A stretch of DNA of 64,000 nt from Janibacter sp. Soil728. Lineage in GTDB: Bacteria; Actinomycetota; Actinomycetes; Actinomycetales; Dermatophilaceae. A program made the position numbers and the translations under genes. The stretch lies in NCBI RefSeq assembly GCF_001428305.1, contig NZ_LMRZ01000001.1, forward strand, positions 289-64,288, written 5' to 3'. A model generated the notes under the pieces. It was not told the DNA's origin and ran no database searches. It saw only the letters and a list, made by a program, of their open reading frames with translations. Below are positions 7,978-16,689 of the stretch, piece by piece. How positions within the stretch are numbered: the stretch's first letter is position 1; every line of letters begins with the position of its first letter.

Positions 7978-10360
7978 GTCGACGAGCACGCGAGAGGCGA
8001 CCGAGGCACCGCGCCTCGTCGGTCAGCCCATCCCCCGCGTCGAGGACGACCGCCTGCTACGCGGTCAGGGCCGCTTCGTCGACGACGTCACCCTGCCCGA
8101 CGCCCTGCACATCGCCTTCCTCCGCAGTCCGCACGCGCACGCCCGTATCCGCTCCCTCGACACATCGGCAGCCGAGTCGGCCCCGGGCGTCGTCGCCGTC
8201 TACGACGGACGGTCGCTGCTCGGAGTCGTCGAGCCACTGGTCAACATCGAGGAGGTGCGTGTCCCACCGGGGCTGATCGAGGGGGTCGCGCCGATCGTCA
8301 AGATCCAGCCGATGCCGCCGCTGGCGCACGACGAGGTCAACTACGTGGGCCAGCCCATGGTCATGGTCGTCGCAGAGTCCCGGTACCTCGCCGAGGACGC
8401 GGTCGAGGAGATCCTCGTCGACTACGAGCCACTGCCGGTCGTGACCGACCCCGAGCGGGCGCTCGACCCCGACTCCCCGCTGGCCCTGCTCGAGGCCGAC
8501 GACAATGTCGGTCTCCAGGCCCACATCTCGACGGGAGACATGGAGGCCGCCATCGCCGGGGCCCACGTCGTGCTCGAGGAGACCTTCGCCTCGCAGCGCT
8601 ACGTCCCGTCCCCCATGGAGACGCGCGGCGTCGTGGCGAGCATCGACCCGTTCTCGGCGCGTCTGCAGATGTGGTCCAACACCCAGACACCCCACCGGGT
8701 CCGCGACCACGTGGCGCATGCCCTCGGCATCTCGACCGATGACGTCACCGTGACGACGCCGGATGTCGGCGGTGGCTTCGGGCAGAAGGGGATCCTCATC
8801 GTCGAGGAGATCCTCGTCCCCTTCGCCGCGCGGGACCTCGGCCGGACCGTGCGCTGGCAGGCGGACCGCACGGAGAACCTCGTGGCCGACACCCACGCAC
8901 GCGAGCAGATCCACCACCTGACGATCGCCGCGGACGCCGACGGCCGGTTGCTGGGGGTTCGCGACCGGTGCATCACCAACATGGGCTGTCGCAATGTCGT
9001 CGGTCTCGTCGTCGCGTACAACGCGCTGGTCCACCTCACCGGCCCCTACCGCGTCCCCGCACTCGACCTCGAGCTCGTCGGGTCCCTCACCAACACGATG
9101 TTCACCGCGCCCTACCGTGGGGCCGGCCGTCCCGAGGCTGCATTTGCCATGGAGCGCGCCATGGACCGGCTCGCCGTACGGCTGGGCAAGGACCCGGCCG
9201 AGGTCCGCCGGATCAACCTGCTCACCGAGGAGGACATGCCGTACTTCTCGGGTCTGCTCGACCGGCGTGGTCTGCCGCAGGAGATCGATACCGGGGACTA
9301 CGTCAAGATGCTCGACATGGTCGAGGAGATGATCGACTTCCCTACCTTCCGCGAGGAGCAGGCTCGGCTGCGCGGCTCGGGCGTCCACCGTGGCGTCGGG
9401 CTCGGCATGTACATCGAGATGTCCGGCCTGGGCCCCTTCGAGTCAGCCCGTGCCACCGTCCTGCCGTCGGGGACCGTCCGGGTCTCGACGGGGTCACCCT
9501 CGCAGGGGCAGGGGCACGCCACCAGCTTCGTCCAGGTGGCCGCCGACGCGCTCGACGTCCCCATGGACGACATCGAGCTGGTGGGAGGCGACACGTACAA
9601 CCTCCAGTACGGCGTGGGCACCATCGCCAGCCGCGCCATGGTGACCGCGGGCAACGCCATCGACATGGCCTGCCGCGAGCTGCACACCCAGATCGAGCGC
9701 GCTGCGGCCGGCCTGCACGGCGTGGCGCCCGAGGACGTCGCCCTGCAGGCAGGCAAGGTCGTGGTGGCCGGCGCCGCCTCGATGACGCTCGCCGAGCTGG
9801 TGCGAGCACTCACCAGGTCGCCGAGCGATGACCCCAGCGCCGGGCTCTCGGCCCATGCGTACTTCAGGCCGCCCAACTACGCCACCTCCAGCGGGCTGCA
9901 CGCCGCGGTCGTCGAGGTCGACACGGCCACGGGAGCCACGAGCATCCTCGACTACGTCGTCGTCCACGAGGCCGGCAACATCGTCAACCCGACCATCGCC
10001 GACGGCCAGATCCTCGGTGGGGCCGTCCAGGGGATCGGCGGCGCCCTGCTGGAGCACCTGCAGTACGACGCCAACGGCCAGCCCACCACCGCGACCTACA
10101 TGGACTACCTCATGCCCACGGTCGAGACCGTGCCCGAGATCCGTCTCGGCGAGGTCTTCTACCCGACCCCGACCAACCGACTGGGGGTCAAGGGGCTGGG
10201 CGAGGGCGGGGCGGTCGGACCGCAGGCGGCCATCGCCAATGCCGTCGAGGACGCGCTGCGTCCCCACGGCGTCGTCGTCCGGTCCACGCCCGTCAACCCA
10301 GATCACATCCGACGACTGCTGCGTGAGAGCGCAGCGGCCACGACCTCAGGAGGAGAGTGA
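7970..10360 (+). CDS. Molybdenum hydroxylase catalytic (large) subunit, form-II CoxL-like
   Basis: This 796-aa subunit binds the molybdenum-cytosine/pyranopterin cofactor and hydroxylates the substrate with water as oxygen donor. Visible motifs are GGGFGQKG (about residue 265), APYRGAGRPEA (about 380) and the catalytic Glu in KGLGEGGAVGP (about 745). The active-site loop reads AYRGAGR-like, as in form-II enzymes acting on heteroaromatics, rather than the AYRCSFR loop of true CO dehydrogenase. So this is not a form-I CO dehydrogenase. With the NicC-like monooxygenase nearby, a nicotinate-type dehydrogenase is the best guess. No XdhC- or MobA-like maturation genes are in the window. Confidence 0.93.
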   Translation: MSESTSTREATEAPRLVGQPIPRVEDDRLLRGQGRFVDDVTLPDALHIAFLRSPHAHARIRSLDTSAAESAPGVVAVYDGRSLLGVVEPLVNIEEVRVPPGLIEGVAPIVKIQPMPPLAHDEVNYVGQPMVMVVAESRYLAEDAVEEILVDYEPLPVVTDPERALDPDSPLALLEADDNVGLQAHISTGDMEAAIAGAHVVLEETFASQRYVPSPMETRGVVASIDPFSARLQMWSNTQTPHRVRDHVAHALGISTDDVTVTTPDVGGGFGQKGILIVEEILVPFAARDLGRTVRWQADRTENLVADTHAREQIHHLTIAADADGRLLGVRDRCITNMGCRNVVGLVVAYNALVHLTGPYRVPALDLELVGSLTNTMFTAPYRGAGRPEAAFAMERAMDRLAVRLGKDPAEVRRINLLTEEDMPYFSGLLDRRGLPQEIDTGDYVKMLDMVEEMIDFPTFREEQARLRGSGVHRGVGLGMYIEMSGLGPFESARATVLPSGTVRVSTGSPSQGQGHATSFVQVAADALDVPMDDIELVGGDTYNLQYGVGTIASRAMVTAGNAIDMACRELHTQIERAAAGLHGVAPEDVALQAGKVVVAGAASMTLAELVRALTRSPSDDPSAGLSAHAYFRPPNYATSSGLHAAVVEVDTATGATSILDYVVVHEAGNIVNPTIADGQILGGAVQGIGGALLEHLQYDANGQPTTATYMDYLMPTVETVPEIRLGEVFYPTPTNRLGVKGLGEGGAVGPQAAIANAVEDALRPHGVVVRSTPVNPDHIRRLLRESAAATTSGGE

Positions 10361-11076
10361 CCGTGCAGATCGATCACACGCTGACCATCCATGCCGACAT
10401 CGACCAGGTCTGGCCCCTGCTGCAACGACCGGAGACCGTCGTCGAGTGCCTCCCGGGCGTCACGCTCACCTCCTTGGACGGAGAGGCCTTCACCGGGAAG
10501 ATGTCCGTCGGGCTGGGACCGATGCGGCTGAACTACGGCGGCGAGGGGACGCTGCGCTACGACGAGCCGGCCCGGGCGATCCACATCGGGGCCCGGGGCA
10601 ACGAGGCGCGAGGGGCAGGCAGCGCCGCAGCCACGGTCGACATCTCCGTCCTGCCCGGCGCCGAGGGCTCGACCCGGATCGACGTGTCGATGGAGCTGGA
10701 CCTGCAGGGCAAGCCCGCCCAGTTCGGTCGAGGAATCCTCGCCGAGGTGATCACGCGTCTGGCGACCCAGTTCGGCAAGAACCTCGAGCGCCGGGTCGCC
10801 GACACCTCGAGCCAGGGGCTGGTCGACGCCGCCGGCTCGTCCGCTGAGCCACTGCAGGCGTCTGGCGCACCCGTCACCGCCCGTGGCCCGGTCGGCTCGG
10901 CGCCTGTGTCGCCGTCGACCTCGGGACGTCAGCTCGTGGCGCTGGCGGCCGCCGCTCTGGTCGGTGCCGCCGCCACCGCGCTCATCGGTTCCCGCCGCTC
11001 CGTGCACGTGACGATCGTGGCCGGGGACGCCCCCGAGTGGATCGAGCTCGCGCGGGACCTCGTCCGCGGTCACTGA
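10357..11076 (+). CDS. CoxG-like SRPBCC protein with C-terminal membrane anchor
   Basis: This 239-aa protein begins with a SRPBCC/CoxG domain (VQIDHTLTIHADIDQVWPLL, LPGVTLTSLDGEAFTGKMSV). It ends with one hydrophobic segment (LVALAAAALVGAAATALIGS, about residues 188-208). CoxG proteins attach Mo-hydroxylases to the membrane or pass electrons to quinones, and the anchor fits that role. The GTG at 10357 overlaps the large subunit stop by 4 bp and follows an aggagag ribosome site. A Ser/Ala/Pro-rich linker joins the domain to the anchor. It is the last gene before a strong terminator. Confidence 0.88.
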   Translation: MTVQIDHTLTIHADIDQVWPLLQRPETVVECLPGVTLTSLDGEAFTGKMSVGLGPMRLNYGGEGTLRYDEPARAIHIGARGNEARGAGSAAATVDISVLPGAEGSTRIDVSMELDLQGKPAQFGRGILAEVITRLATQFGKNLERRVADTSSQGLVDAAGSSAEPLQASGAPVTARGPVGSAPVSPSTSGRQLVALAAAALVGAAATALIGSRRSVHVTIVAGDAPEWIELARDLVRGH

Positions 11077-11103
11077 CACGGGCCCGCCCGGCGCCGAGCG
11101 CGA

Positions 11104-11138
11104 CAGGAGCCCACGCCCCTCGGGGACGTGGGCTCCTG
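11104..11138. terminator. Bidirectional terminator hairpin
   Basis: A perfect 12-bp stem (CAGGAGCCCACG, 11104-11115, with its complement at 11127-11138) with an 11-nt loop lies between the convergent CoxG-like and second binding-protein genes. It can serve both strands. Confidence 0.85.
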
Positions 11139-11157
11139 TTGTGCAGGCGGCGACGAC

Positions 11158-12123
11158 TCAGTCGGCCGGCTGCCAGTAGACGTCGTTGACCTGCAGGTCC
11201 TTCTTGACCAGGTCCTGCTCCTTGAGGATGTCCAGCGCGCGCCCCAGACCCTCTTCGTCATAGGAGCCGTAGTAGGCGGGAAGCGGCATGCTGTTGGCCG
11301 TCTTCTTGTCCAGCTTGGCAAAGCTGGGCAGCCAGGCGCGCACCTCGTCCTCCTTCTTGGCCATGTCGGCACCAGCGGCGTACATGGCGTCGGAGAAGGC
11401 CTTGGTCGTGGCCGGGTTGTCCTTGACGAACTTCTCGCTCGACAGGTAGCTCGCCGCCGCCAGGCCGTCGTTGGGTCCCGTCGTGAGGTCGACGACCTTG
11501 CGCAGCCCCGCTCCCCGCGCCTGCGAGGCGAAGGGCTCGGGGAAGTAGCCGGCATCGATCGACTTGGCCTTGACCCCGCTGAGCATCTCGGGGAAGGGGA
11601 CCTCGACCCACTTCGGCGTCACGGACACGCCCTCGCTCTTGGCCTGGGCGCGGAAGGTGATGTCGCCGATGTTCTTGGTGGTGTTGGTCCCGATGGACGT
11701 GCCGTCGAGGTCCCCGAGGTCCTTGATCGGCGACCCGTCGAGGACGTAGATGCCCATCCCGTCCTCGGCCAGGGCGCTGGTGATGACCACTGCGCGGATC
11801 GGCAGGCCGGAGTCGTGTGCGGTCGCGGCGACGAATGCCGGCGAGTTGGTGAGGTCGAGATCACCCGAGACCACTCTTTGCACGCCGGCAGGGCCACCCT
11901 GGACCGTCTCGATCGTGACATCGAGCCCGGCGTCCTCGAAGAACCCCTTCTCGTCGGCCCAGTACAGGGCGGCGTAGTCGGCGAGTGGCAGGGAACCCAC
12001 CGTCAGCTCGGTCTTCTCGAGCTCACCGTCCGCGGACGCAGCTGACCCGCCCCCACCGCATGCAGATGCTCCGAGCGCCAAGCCGGCCGCCAGCGCGGTG
12101 CCCCAGAAGTGCCTCGTTCTCAT
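11158..12123 (-). CDS. ABC transporter substrate-binding lipoprotein (NMT1/SsuA-like), orphan copy 2
   Basis: This 321-aa paralog of the protein at 5419-6390 has a lipobox (LGASAC, Cys22) and nearly identical mature segments (KVGSLPL-type LTVGSLPLADYAALYWADEKG; FPEMLSGVKAKSIDAGYFPEP). It has no permease or ATPase of its own, so it probably feeds the transporter at 2940-5393 with a related solute or after a change in specificity. It is divergent from the NicC-like gene across a 129-bp region holding site B. Confidence 0.93.
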   Translation of the reverse strand: MRTRHFWGTALAAGLALGASACGGGGSAASADGELEKTELTVGSLPLADYAALYWADEKGFFEDAGLDVTIETVQGGPAGVQRVVSGDLDLTNSPAFVAATAHDSGLPIRAVVITSALAEDGMGIYVLDGSPIKDLGDLDGTSIGTNTTKNIGDITFRAQAKSEGVSVTPKWVEVPFPEMLSGVKAKSIDAGYFPEPFASQARGAGLRKVVDLTTGPNDGLAAASYLSSEKFVKDNPATTKAFSDAMYAAGADMAKKEDEVRAWLPSFAKLDKKTANSMPLPAYYGSYDEEGLGRALDILKEQDLVKKDLQVNDVYWQPAD

Positions 12124-12147
12124 GCTTCCTCCGATGTCACGGTCAGA

Positions 12148-12188
12148 ACATCTTTGTCCTCAACCATTTTGTACTAAGTAATTTTGTG
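12148..12188. promoter_or_regulatory. Shared 41-bp regulatory element, site B
   Basis: The element starts ACATCTTTGTCCTCAAC and ends TAAGTAATTTTGTG. It is collinear with site A at 6418-6458, with 8 differences seen. It lies in the divergent region between the orphan binding protein and the monooxygenase, so those promoters are probably co-regulated. Confidence 0.65.
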
Positions 12189-12252
12189 GTGAGATGGACT
12201 CATAGTCAAGACCCGCGCGAAGGACGATGGCGTCCGTCGAAGGAGACAGCAC

Positions 12253-13362
12253 ATGAAGATCGCGATCATCGGTGGTGGCATCGGCGGGCTGACCCTCGCC
12301 CTGGCACTGCGCAAGGAAGGGCACGAGGCCGTCGTCCACGAGCGCACCGCGCAGTTCGGACGGGTCGGCGCCGACATCAACCTCACCCCCAATGCCGTCC
12401 GCGCCCTCGACCCCCTGGGCGTGGGTGAGCACCTGCGCACCGAGGCCGCGCGGCCTCGCTTCCGCATCAGTCGCGACGGCTACACCGGCGAGGAGACCTC
12501 CCGACTGCCGATGTCCGACGCCGCCGAAGAGGCCTACGGCGCACCGCAGCTCACGATCCACAGGGCAGACCTCCTCGACGCCCTCGAGGCTGCCGTCGGC
12601 AGCGACGCCGTGCACCTCGGCCACGGCCTCGAGTCCTGCGAGGTGACCGATGACGGAGTATCCCTGCGCTTCGCCGACGGTTCGACCGACGATGCCGATG
12701 TCGTCGTCGGCGCGGACGGGATCCACTCGGCCGTACGTCGCAGCCTGCTCGGCGAGGAGCACCCCGAGTTCACCGGCACCGTCGCCTACCGGGCCGTGCT
12801 GCCCACCGAGCGGGTGGCCCACCTGCCGGGCATCGACTGCTTCACGAAGTTCTGGGGCAAGGACCGCTACACGCAGATCGTCACCTTCCCCCTCACCCGC
12901 GGCGAGGAGACCTTCGTCTTCGCCACCGAGCACCGGGAGAGCTGGTCGCAGGAGTCCTGGACCACCCCGGGTCGCATCGAGGACCTGCGCGCCGCCTACG
13001 CGGACTTCCACGAGGACGCCCGAGCCCTGCTCGACGCCTGCGACGACGTGCTCATCTCCGCGCTCTACGTGCGCGACCCCCTCACCACGTGGGGTCGAGG
13101 TGGCGCCACCCTCATCGGGGACGCCGCGCACCCGATGATGCCCTTCATGGCGCAGGGCGCCGGGCAGGCGATCGAGGACGCGGTCGTCCTGGCGCGCTGC
13201 CTGTCAGTCCACGGCGCACCCGAGGGGCTACGGCGCTACGAGGCCCTGCGCCAGGAGCGGACCGCACAGATCCAGGTCGGGTCGCGCGGCAACGAGTGGC
13301 TCAAGGCGGGCGGCAACGCCGACTGGGTCTACGGCTACGACGCGTGGGAGGTGACCCTGTGA
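12253..13362 (+). CDS. FAD-dependent monooxygenase, NicC (6-hydroxynicotinate 3-monooxygenase)-like
   Basis: This 369-aa group A flavoprotein hydroxylase has the N-terminal FAD motif GGGIGGLTLALAL, the GADGIHSAVR (DG) motif near residue 155 and the second FAD motif GDAAHPMMPFMAQGAG near 290. Several stretches resemble what I recall of NicC (FRISRDGYTGEETSRLP, LTIHRADL, WVYGYDAWE near the C-terminus). NicC decarboxylatively hydroxylates 6-hydroxynicotinate to 2,5-dihydroxypyridine. Salicylate-type hydroxylases are the main alternative. The ATG at 12253 follows an aaggaga ribosome site. It is coupled to the RidA gene by a one-base overlap. Confidence 0.85.
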   Translation: MKIAIIGGGIGGLTLALALRKEGHEAVVHERTAQFGRVGADINLTPNAVRALDPLGVGEHLRTEAARPRFRISRDGYTGEETSRLPMSDAAEEAYGAPQLTIHRADLLDALEAAVGSDAVHLGHGLESCEVTDDGVSLRFADGSTDDADVVVGADGIHSAVRRSLLGEEHPEFTGTVAYRAVLPTERVAHLPGIDCFTKFWGKDRYTQIVTFPLTRGEETFVFATEHRESWSQESWTTPGRIEDLRAAYADFHEDARALLDACDDVLISALYVRDPLTTWGRGGATLIGDAAHPMMPFMAQGAGQAIEDAVVLARCLSVHGAPEGLRRYEALRQERTAQIQVGSRGNEWLKAGGNADWVYGYDAWEVTL

Positions 13363-13703
13363 TGCGCGACCCCCACCCCTACAGCCCCGCGTCGAAGGCC
13401 GCTGGCCTGGTCTTCGTGTCCGGCGCCCTGTCCATCGACCGCGACGGCACGGCGGTCCCCGGACGCGCAGAGGCGATGGACGCCGCCCTCGACCGGATGA
13501 CGGAGCGCATGGCCACGGTGGGCGCGACGCTCGCCGATGTCGTCAAGCTGACCTACTTCGTCACCGACGTCACCCTCCGCGAGGAGGCGAACCGGCAGTT
13601 CGAGCGCGTCTTCGAGCACCCCCGACCCGCGCGCACCTTCGTCGAGGTCAGCGATCTCCCCTACGGGGCGAGCGTCGAGATCGACTGCATCGCCAGGGGG
13701 TAG
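13362..13703 (+). CDS. RidA (YjgF/YER057c/UK114) family protein
   Basis: This 113-aa protein matches the length and pattern of RidA enamine/imine deaminases: FVSGALSIDRDG early, then VVKLTYFVTDV and the C-terminal ARTFVEVSDLPYGASVEIDCIA. Family members hydrolyse reactive imines, and some act as dedicated deaminases in aromatic amine pathways (for example 2-aminomuconate deaminase). ATG at 13362 shares a base with the upstream TGA, so it is the second gene of the monooxygenase operon. That suggests a pathway role. The convergent neighbour ends 10 bp away. Confidence 0.88.
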   Translation: MRDPHPYSPASKAAGLVFVSGALSIDRDGTAVPGRAEAMDAALDRMTERMATVGATLADVVKLTYFVTDVTLREEANRQFERVFEHPRPARTFVEVSDLPYGASVEIDCIARG

Positions 13704-13713
13704 TCCCCGTCGG

Positions 13714-15150
13714 TCAGTCCTCGTCCGCCCCGTCGACGGCGTACCAGCGGTCCTCGCCGGGCACCTTGCCGTCGGGGTATGTCAACGCCAGCTCGGCGAG
13801 GGTCGGACGCGCAGGCTCGCGCACCTCGTCCGGCAGCATCGCGGTGATCGCGTCGAAGACCCGCTCCATGTCCCGCGGGACCGAGCGGTACTTCAGGTCC
13901 ACCGGCTCCCCGAAGGTCACGGTCACCTCGGGTCGGTCGAGCAGGTTCAGCACCCGAGGCACCCTCGAGGACCGCGGCCAGACCTTCTCCGTCCCCGTGA
14001 TGGCGAAGGGGATGACCGGCACTTTGGTCAGCTGGGCCAGGCGGGCGGCCCCGGGGTAGCCGGTCATGCCCGGCTCGAAGAAGTTGATCCCGCGCGGGAT
14101 CGTGCCCTCGGGCATCATCGCGACCATCTCCCCGCCCGCGATGGAGCGCACAGCTGCCGCGAAGGCGTCGGGGCTGTCCGGGTCCTCCTGGCGACGGTCG
14201 ACGCTGACCCCACCGATCGCGCGGAAGAAGGCGCCGAGGGCGGGGACGTCGAACAACTCCTTCTTGCCCAGGAAGCGCGCGGTGCGGCCGGCGCGGCCCA
14301 TCGCGACGAGCATCGCGACCACGTCGAAGTAGGAACGGTGGTTGCCCACGAGGATCGCGGGGCCGACGAGTGGGACGTTCTCCGCGCCGGTGACGGTGAA
14401 CTTCGCGTAGGGGAAGACCTCGGGCCGCGCCAGCATGCTGACCATCCGTTGCACCTCCATGCCGATGACCGGCAGCTTCATCACGCCCGGCGAGGTGTCG
14501 AAGTGCAGGACGGGCCAGCGCGCGGCGATCGCGAGCGTCTGCAGTCGCGGGTCAGGGTTGACTGCGCCGGGGTTGCCGACGGCCTTCAGCAGCGGGGCGT
14601 CGTAGATCGAGTCGGAGTAGGCGAAGGACTCGTCGAGGTCGATCCCGTTGTCCTGCGACCATTCGCGCACGGCCGCGATCTTGCCCATCGACCACACGAA
14701 GTGCCCGTCGTTGCGCCCGGTGAAGCGGCCGTCCTCGCCGACCTCGTAGCGGGTCGCGATGACCGCGTCGATGCCGAGCCGCTCGGCCAGCGGGCGCACG
14801 AGGTGCTCCGGGGTGGTCGTGGCGAGGACGACGGGCCGCCCGGCCTCCTGGTGCTCCTTGATGAGCATCTTGGCGAAGGGACCGACCATCGGCTCGAGCA
14901 CATCGGCCGCCAGCAGCGCCGCCTCGTCGAAGGCATCGGCTGGCCGGCCCCTGGCCACGAGGACCGCCTGACGGGCCAGGGCGATCGAGCCGAGGGACTC
15001 ACCGAGGAGGTTGAAGTAGCCGAAGAGCAGCGACTCACCGGGCACCCGTGCGGAGACGACCCCTGTCTGCCGCATGGCCGCGGACAGCGCCGGACCGGAG
15101 GCCTTCGGCAGGAGGGTCCGGTCAAGATCGAAGAATGCTGCACCCGTCAT
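13714..15150 (-). CDS. HAD-IB phosphatase / PlsC acyltransferase fusion
   Basis: This 478-aa two-domain protein has an N-terminal HAD-IB hydrolase (nucleophile motif FFDLDRTLL, with FAYSDSIYDAPLLKAVGNP near 190) and a C-terminal 1-acylglycerol-3-phosphate O-acyltransferase. The acyltransferase shows the HX4D box GNHRSYFD near residue 270 and the PEGT box MMPEGTIPRG near 350. Such fusions occur in actinobacteria and are assigned to phosphatidic acid or storage-lipid synthesis. Starting at 15150, it stands alone between convergent and divergent neighbours. Confidence 0.92.
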   Translation of the reverse strand: MTGAAFFDLDRTLLPKASGPALSAAMRQTGVVSARVPGESLLFGYFNLLGESLGSIALARQAVLVARGRPADAFDEAALLAADVLEPMVGPFAKMLIKEHQEAGRPVVLATTTPEHLVRPLAERLGIDAVIATRYEVGEDGRFTGRNDGHFVWSMGKIAAVREWSQDNGIDLDESFAYSDSIYDAPLLKAVGNPGAVNPDPRLQTLAIAARWPVLHFDTSPGVMKLPVIGMEVQRMVSMLARPEVFPYAKFTVTGAENVPLVGPAILVGNHRSYFDVVAMLVAMGRAGRTARFLGKKELFDVPALGAFFRAIGGVSVDRRQEDPDSPDAFAAAVRSIAGGEMVAMMPEGTIPRGINFFEPGMTGYPGAARLAQLTKVPVIPFAITGTEKVWPRSSRVPRVLNLLDRPEVTVTFGEPVDLKYRSVPRDMERVFDAITAMLPDEVREPARPTLAELALTYPDGKVPGEDRWYAVDGADED

Positions 15151-15211
15151 GCGGCGAGGTTACCGACGCGATCGCCTGCCGGACAGGGTTTCGACGTCTA
15201 ACGTGGGTCAC

Positions 15212-15892
15212 ATGAGCGATGACGCCGAGGTCCTCACCAGCAACCAGGTCGACGAGCGCGCGCCGCGCGACTGGCGGGAGGTCGACGGGATGCTGCGCAC
15301 CCGGCTCAAGGTCGCGGACTACACCGCGGCGCTGGACCTGGTCACGCGCATCGCCCAGGCCGCCGACGCAGCCGATCACCACCCCGACATCGACCTGCGC
15401 TACAACTGGGTCGGCCTGCGCCTGGTCAGCCATGACGTGGGCGGGCTCAGCCCCCGCGACCTGGAGCTGGCTGGTGAGATCAGTCGGATCGCCGCCGACG
15501 TGGGCGCCGAGGCGCTCCCTGAGGTCACCACCTCGATGACGATCGGGATCGACACCGCTGACGCCGCCGCGATCCGTCCCTTCTGGATGGCCCTCACCGG
15601 CCACGACGAGGCGAAGGGGGATGCCAGCAGCCTCCCTTCGCCCGACGGGCAGCTGCCGGAGATCTGGTTCCAGGAGAGCGAGGCCCGCGAGTGCCGGGGC
15701 CGCGTGCACCTGGACGTGTACGTCCCCCACGACCAGGCCCTGAGCCGGGTGGAGGCGGTCGTCGCCGCGGGCGGGCGCCTCGTCACGGACGAGTTCGCCC
15801 CCTCCTGGTGGGTCCTCGCCGACGCCGACGGCAACGAGGCGTGCGTGTGCACCTGGCAGCCACACGGCGGGGACGCGCACCCGGCGGCGTGA
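15212..15892 (+). CDS. Pterin-4a-carbinolamine dehydratase / VOC domain fusion
   Basis: This 226-aa protein has an N-terminal PCD-like domain (residues about 5-95, active-site-like HHPDIDLRYNWV) followed by a VOC/glyoxalase-like domain (about 105-215, ending WWVLADADGNEACVCTWQ). PCD recycles the oxidised pterin cofactor of aromatic amino acid hydroxylases. No pterin-dependent hydroxylase is visible here, so its substrate is open. ATG at 15212 is favoured because translation from earlier starts would run into the divergent promoter. There is no clear operon partner; the lipoprotein array begins 47 bp later. Confidence 0.85.
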   Translation: MSDDAEVLTSNQVDERAPRDWREVDGMLRTRLKVADYTAALDLVTRIAQAADAADHHPDIDLRYNWVGLRLVSHDVGGLSPRDLELAGEISRIAADVGAEALPEVTTSMTIGIDTADAAAIRPFWMALTGHDEAKGDASSLPSPDGQLPEIWFQESEARECRGRVHLDVYVPHDQALSRVEAVVAAGGRLVTDEFAPSWWVLADADGNEACVCTWQPHGGDAHPAA

Positions 15893-15939
15893 GAACCTGT
15901 GGGCGCACCGCCCCGCTCCTCGACTGTGAAGACGCCACC

Positions 15940-16689
15940 ATGACGCGCCCCACCCGCCGCACCACCCGACTCCTCGTCCCCGTGGCCGCCGTCGTGGTCG
16001 CCGTCGGTCTGGCCGCCTGTGGCGGCACGGACGTCCCACCGCCGACCTCCCCGCCGAGCTCGTCGACGAGCGCGACCGACGAGGTCACGCCGGAGACGCT
16101 CGACCGGCCCGAGCAGCAGCAGGTCGATGCCGCGACCGCCAAGGCAGCGCTGCCCACGCTCGAGGACATGCCCGACGACGGCTGGGCCATCGACATCTCG
16201 ACCTTCGGCGACGACCCGGTCACCTACGACCCCGCCGTGTGCGCGGATGTCGAGCTCGACTCCCAGGAGGCACGCACCTTCGAGGACCAGCACCGCAAGG
16301 TCAACGAGGCGGCCCGCTTCAGCACGCCCCAGTCGCACGGCGGCCTCATCACCGCCACGTACGTCGAGAGCTTCGACGCGCCCTATCCCACCTCGCTCCT
16401 CGACGCCGCCGGGGAGCACGTCACCGACTGCGCCACCTACACCTGGACCAAGAACGCCAGCTCCAGCACCCGCCACGTCAAGGCCATCTCCGTCCCGGCG
16501 CTGGGCGACCGTTCCTTCGGGTTGCGCCTGTCGTCCGGCGAGTCCGAGTCCTACACCGATCGTCTCTACGTGCGCAGCGGGCACAACCTGATCACCGTCA
16601 TGACCCTCAGCAAGGAAGAGACGTACGACGGCACCCTCATGACGAAGTACGCCCAGGACATCCTCGACAAGCTCAAGAAGACGCCATGA
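15940..16689 (+). CDS. Secreted lipoprotein, array member 1 of 7
   Basis: This 249-aa protein has a lipoprotein signal peptide with the lipobox LAAC (Cys27) and a Pro/Ser/Thr linker. Its folded domain follows the array pattern: QQQVDAATAKAALPTLED, a Cys in YDPAVCADVEL, SLLDAAGEHVTDCATY, PALGDRSFGLRL and the RSGHNLITV motif near the end. The two core cysteines probably form a disulfide outside the cell. I do not recognise the family; PknH extracellular-type sensor domains are a possible distant relative. It is coupled to member 2 by an ATGA overlap. Confidence 0.82.
   Translation: MTRPTRRTTRLLVPVAAVVVAVGLAACGGTDVPPPTSPPSSSTSATDEVTPETLDRPEQQQVDAATAKAALPTLEDMPDDGWAIDISTFGDDPVTYDPAVCADVELDSQEARTFEDQHRKVNEAARFSTPQSHGGLITATYVESFDAPYPTSLLDAAGEHVTDCATYTWTKNASSSTRHVKAISVPALGDRSFGLRLSSGESESYTDRLYVRSGHNLITVMTLSKEETYDGTLMTKYAQDILDKLKKTP

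Noticed and set aside
7970-10360. Aerobic CO dehydrogenase large subunit
   Set aside because: The active-site loop reads YRGAGR, not the AYRCSFR loop of form-I enzymes.
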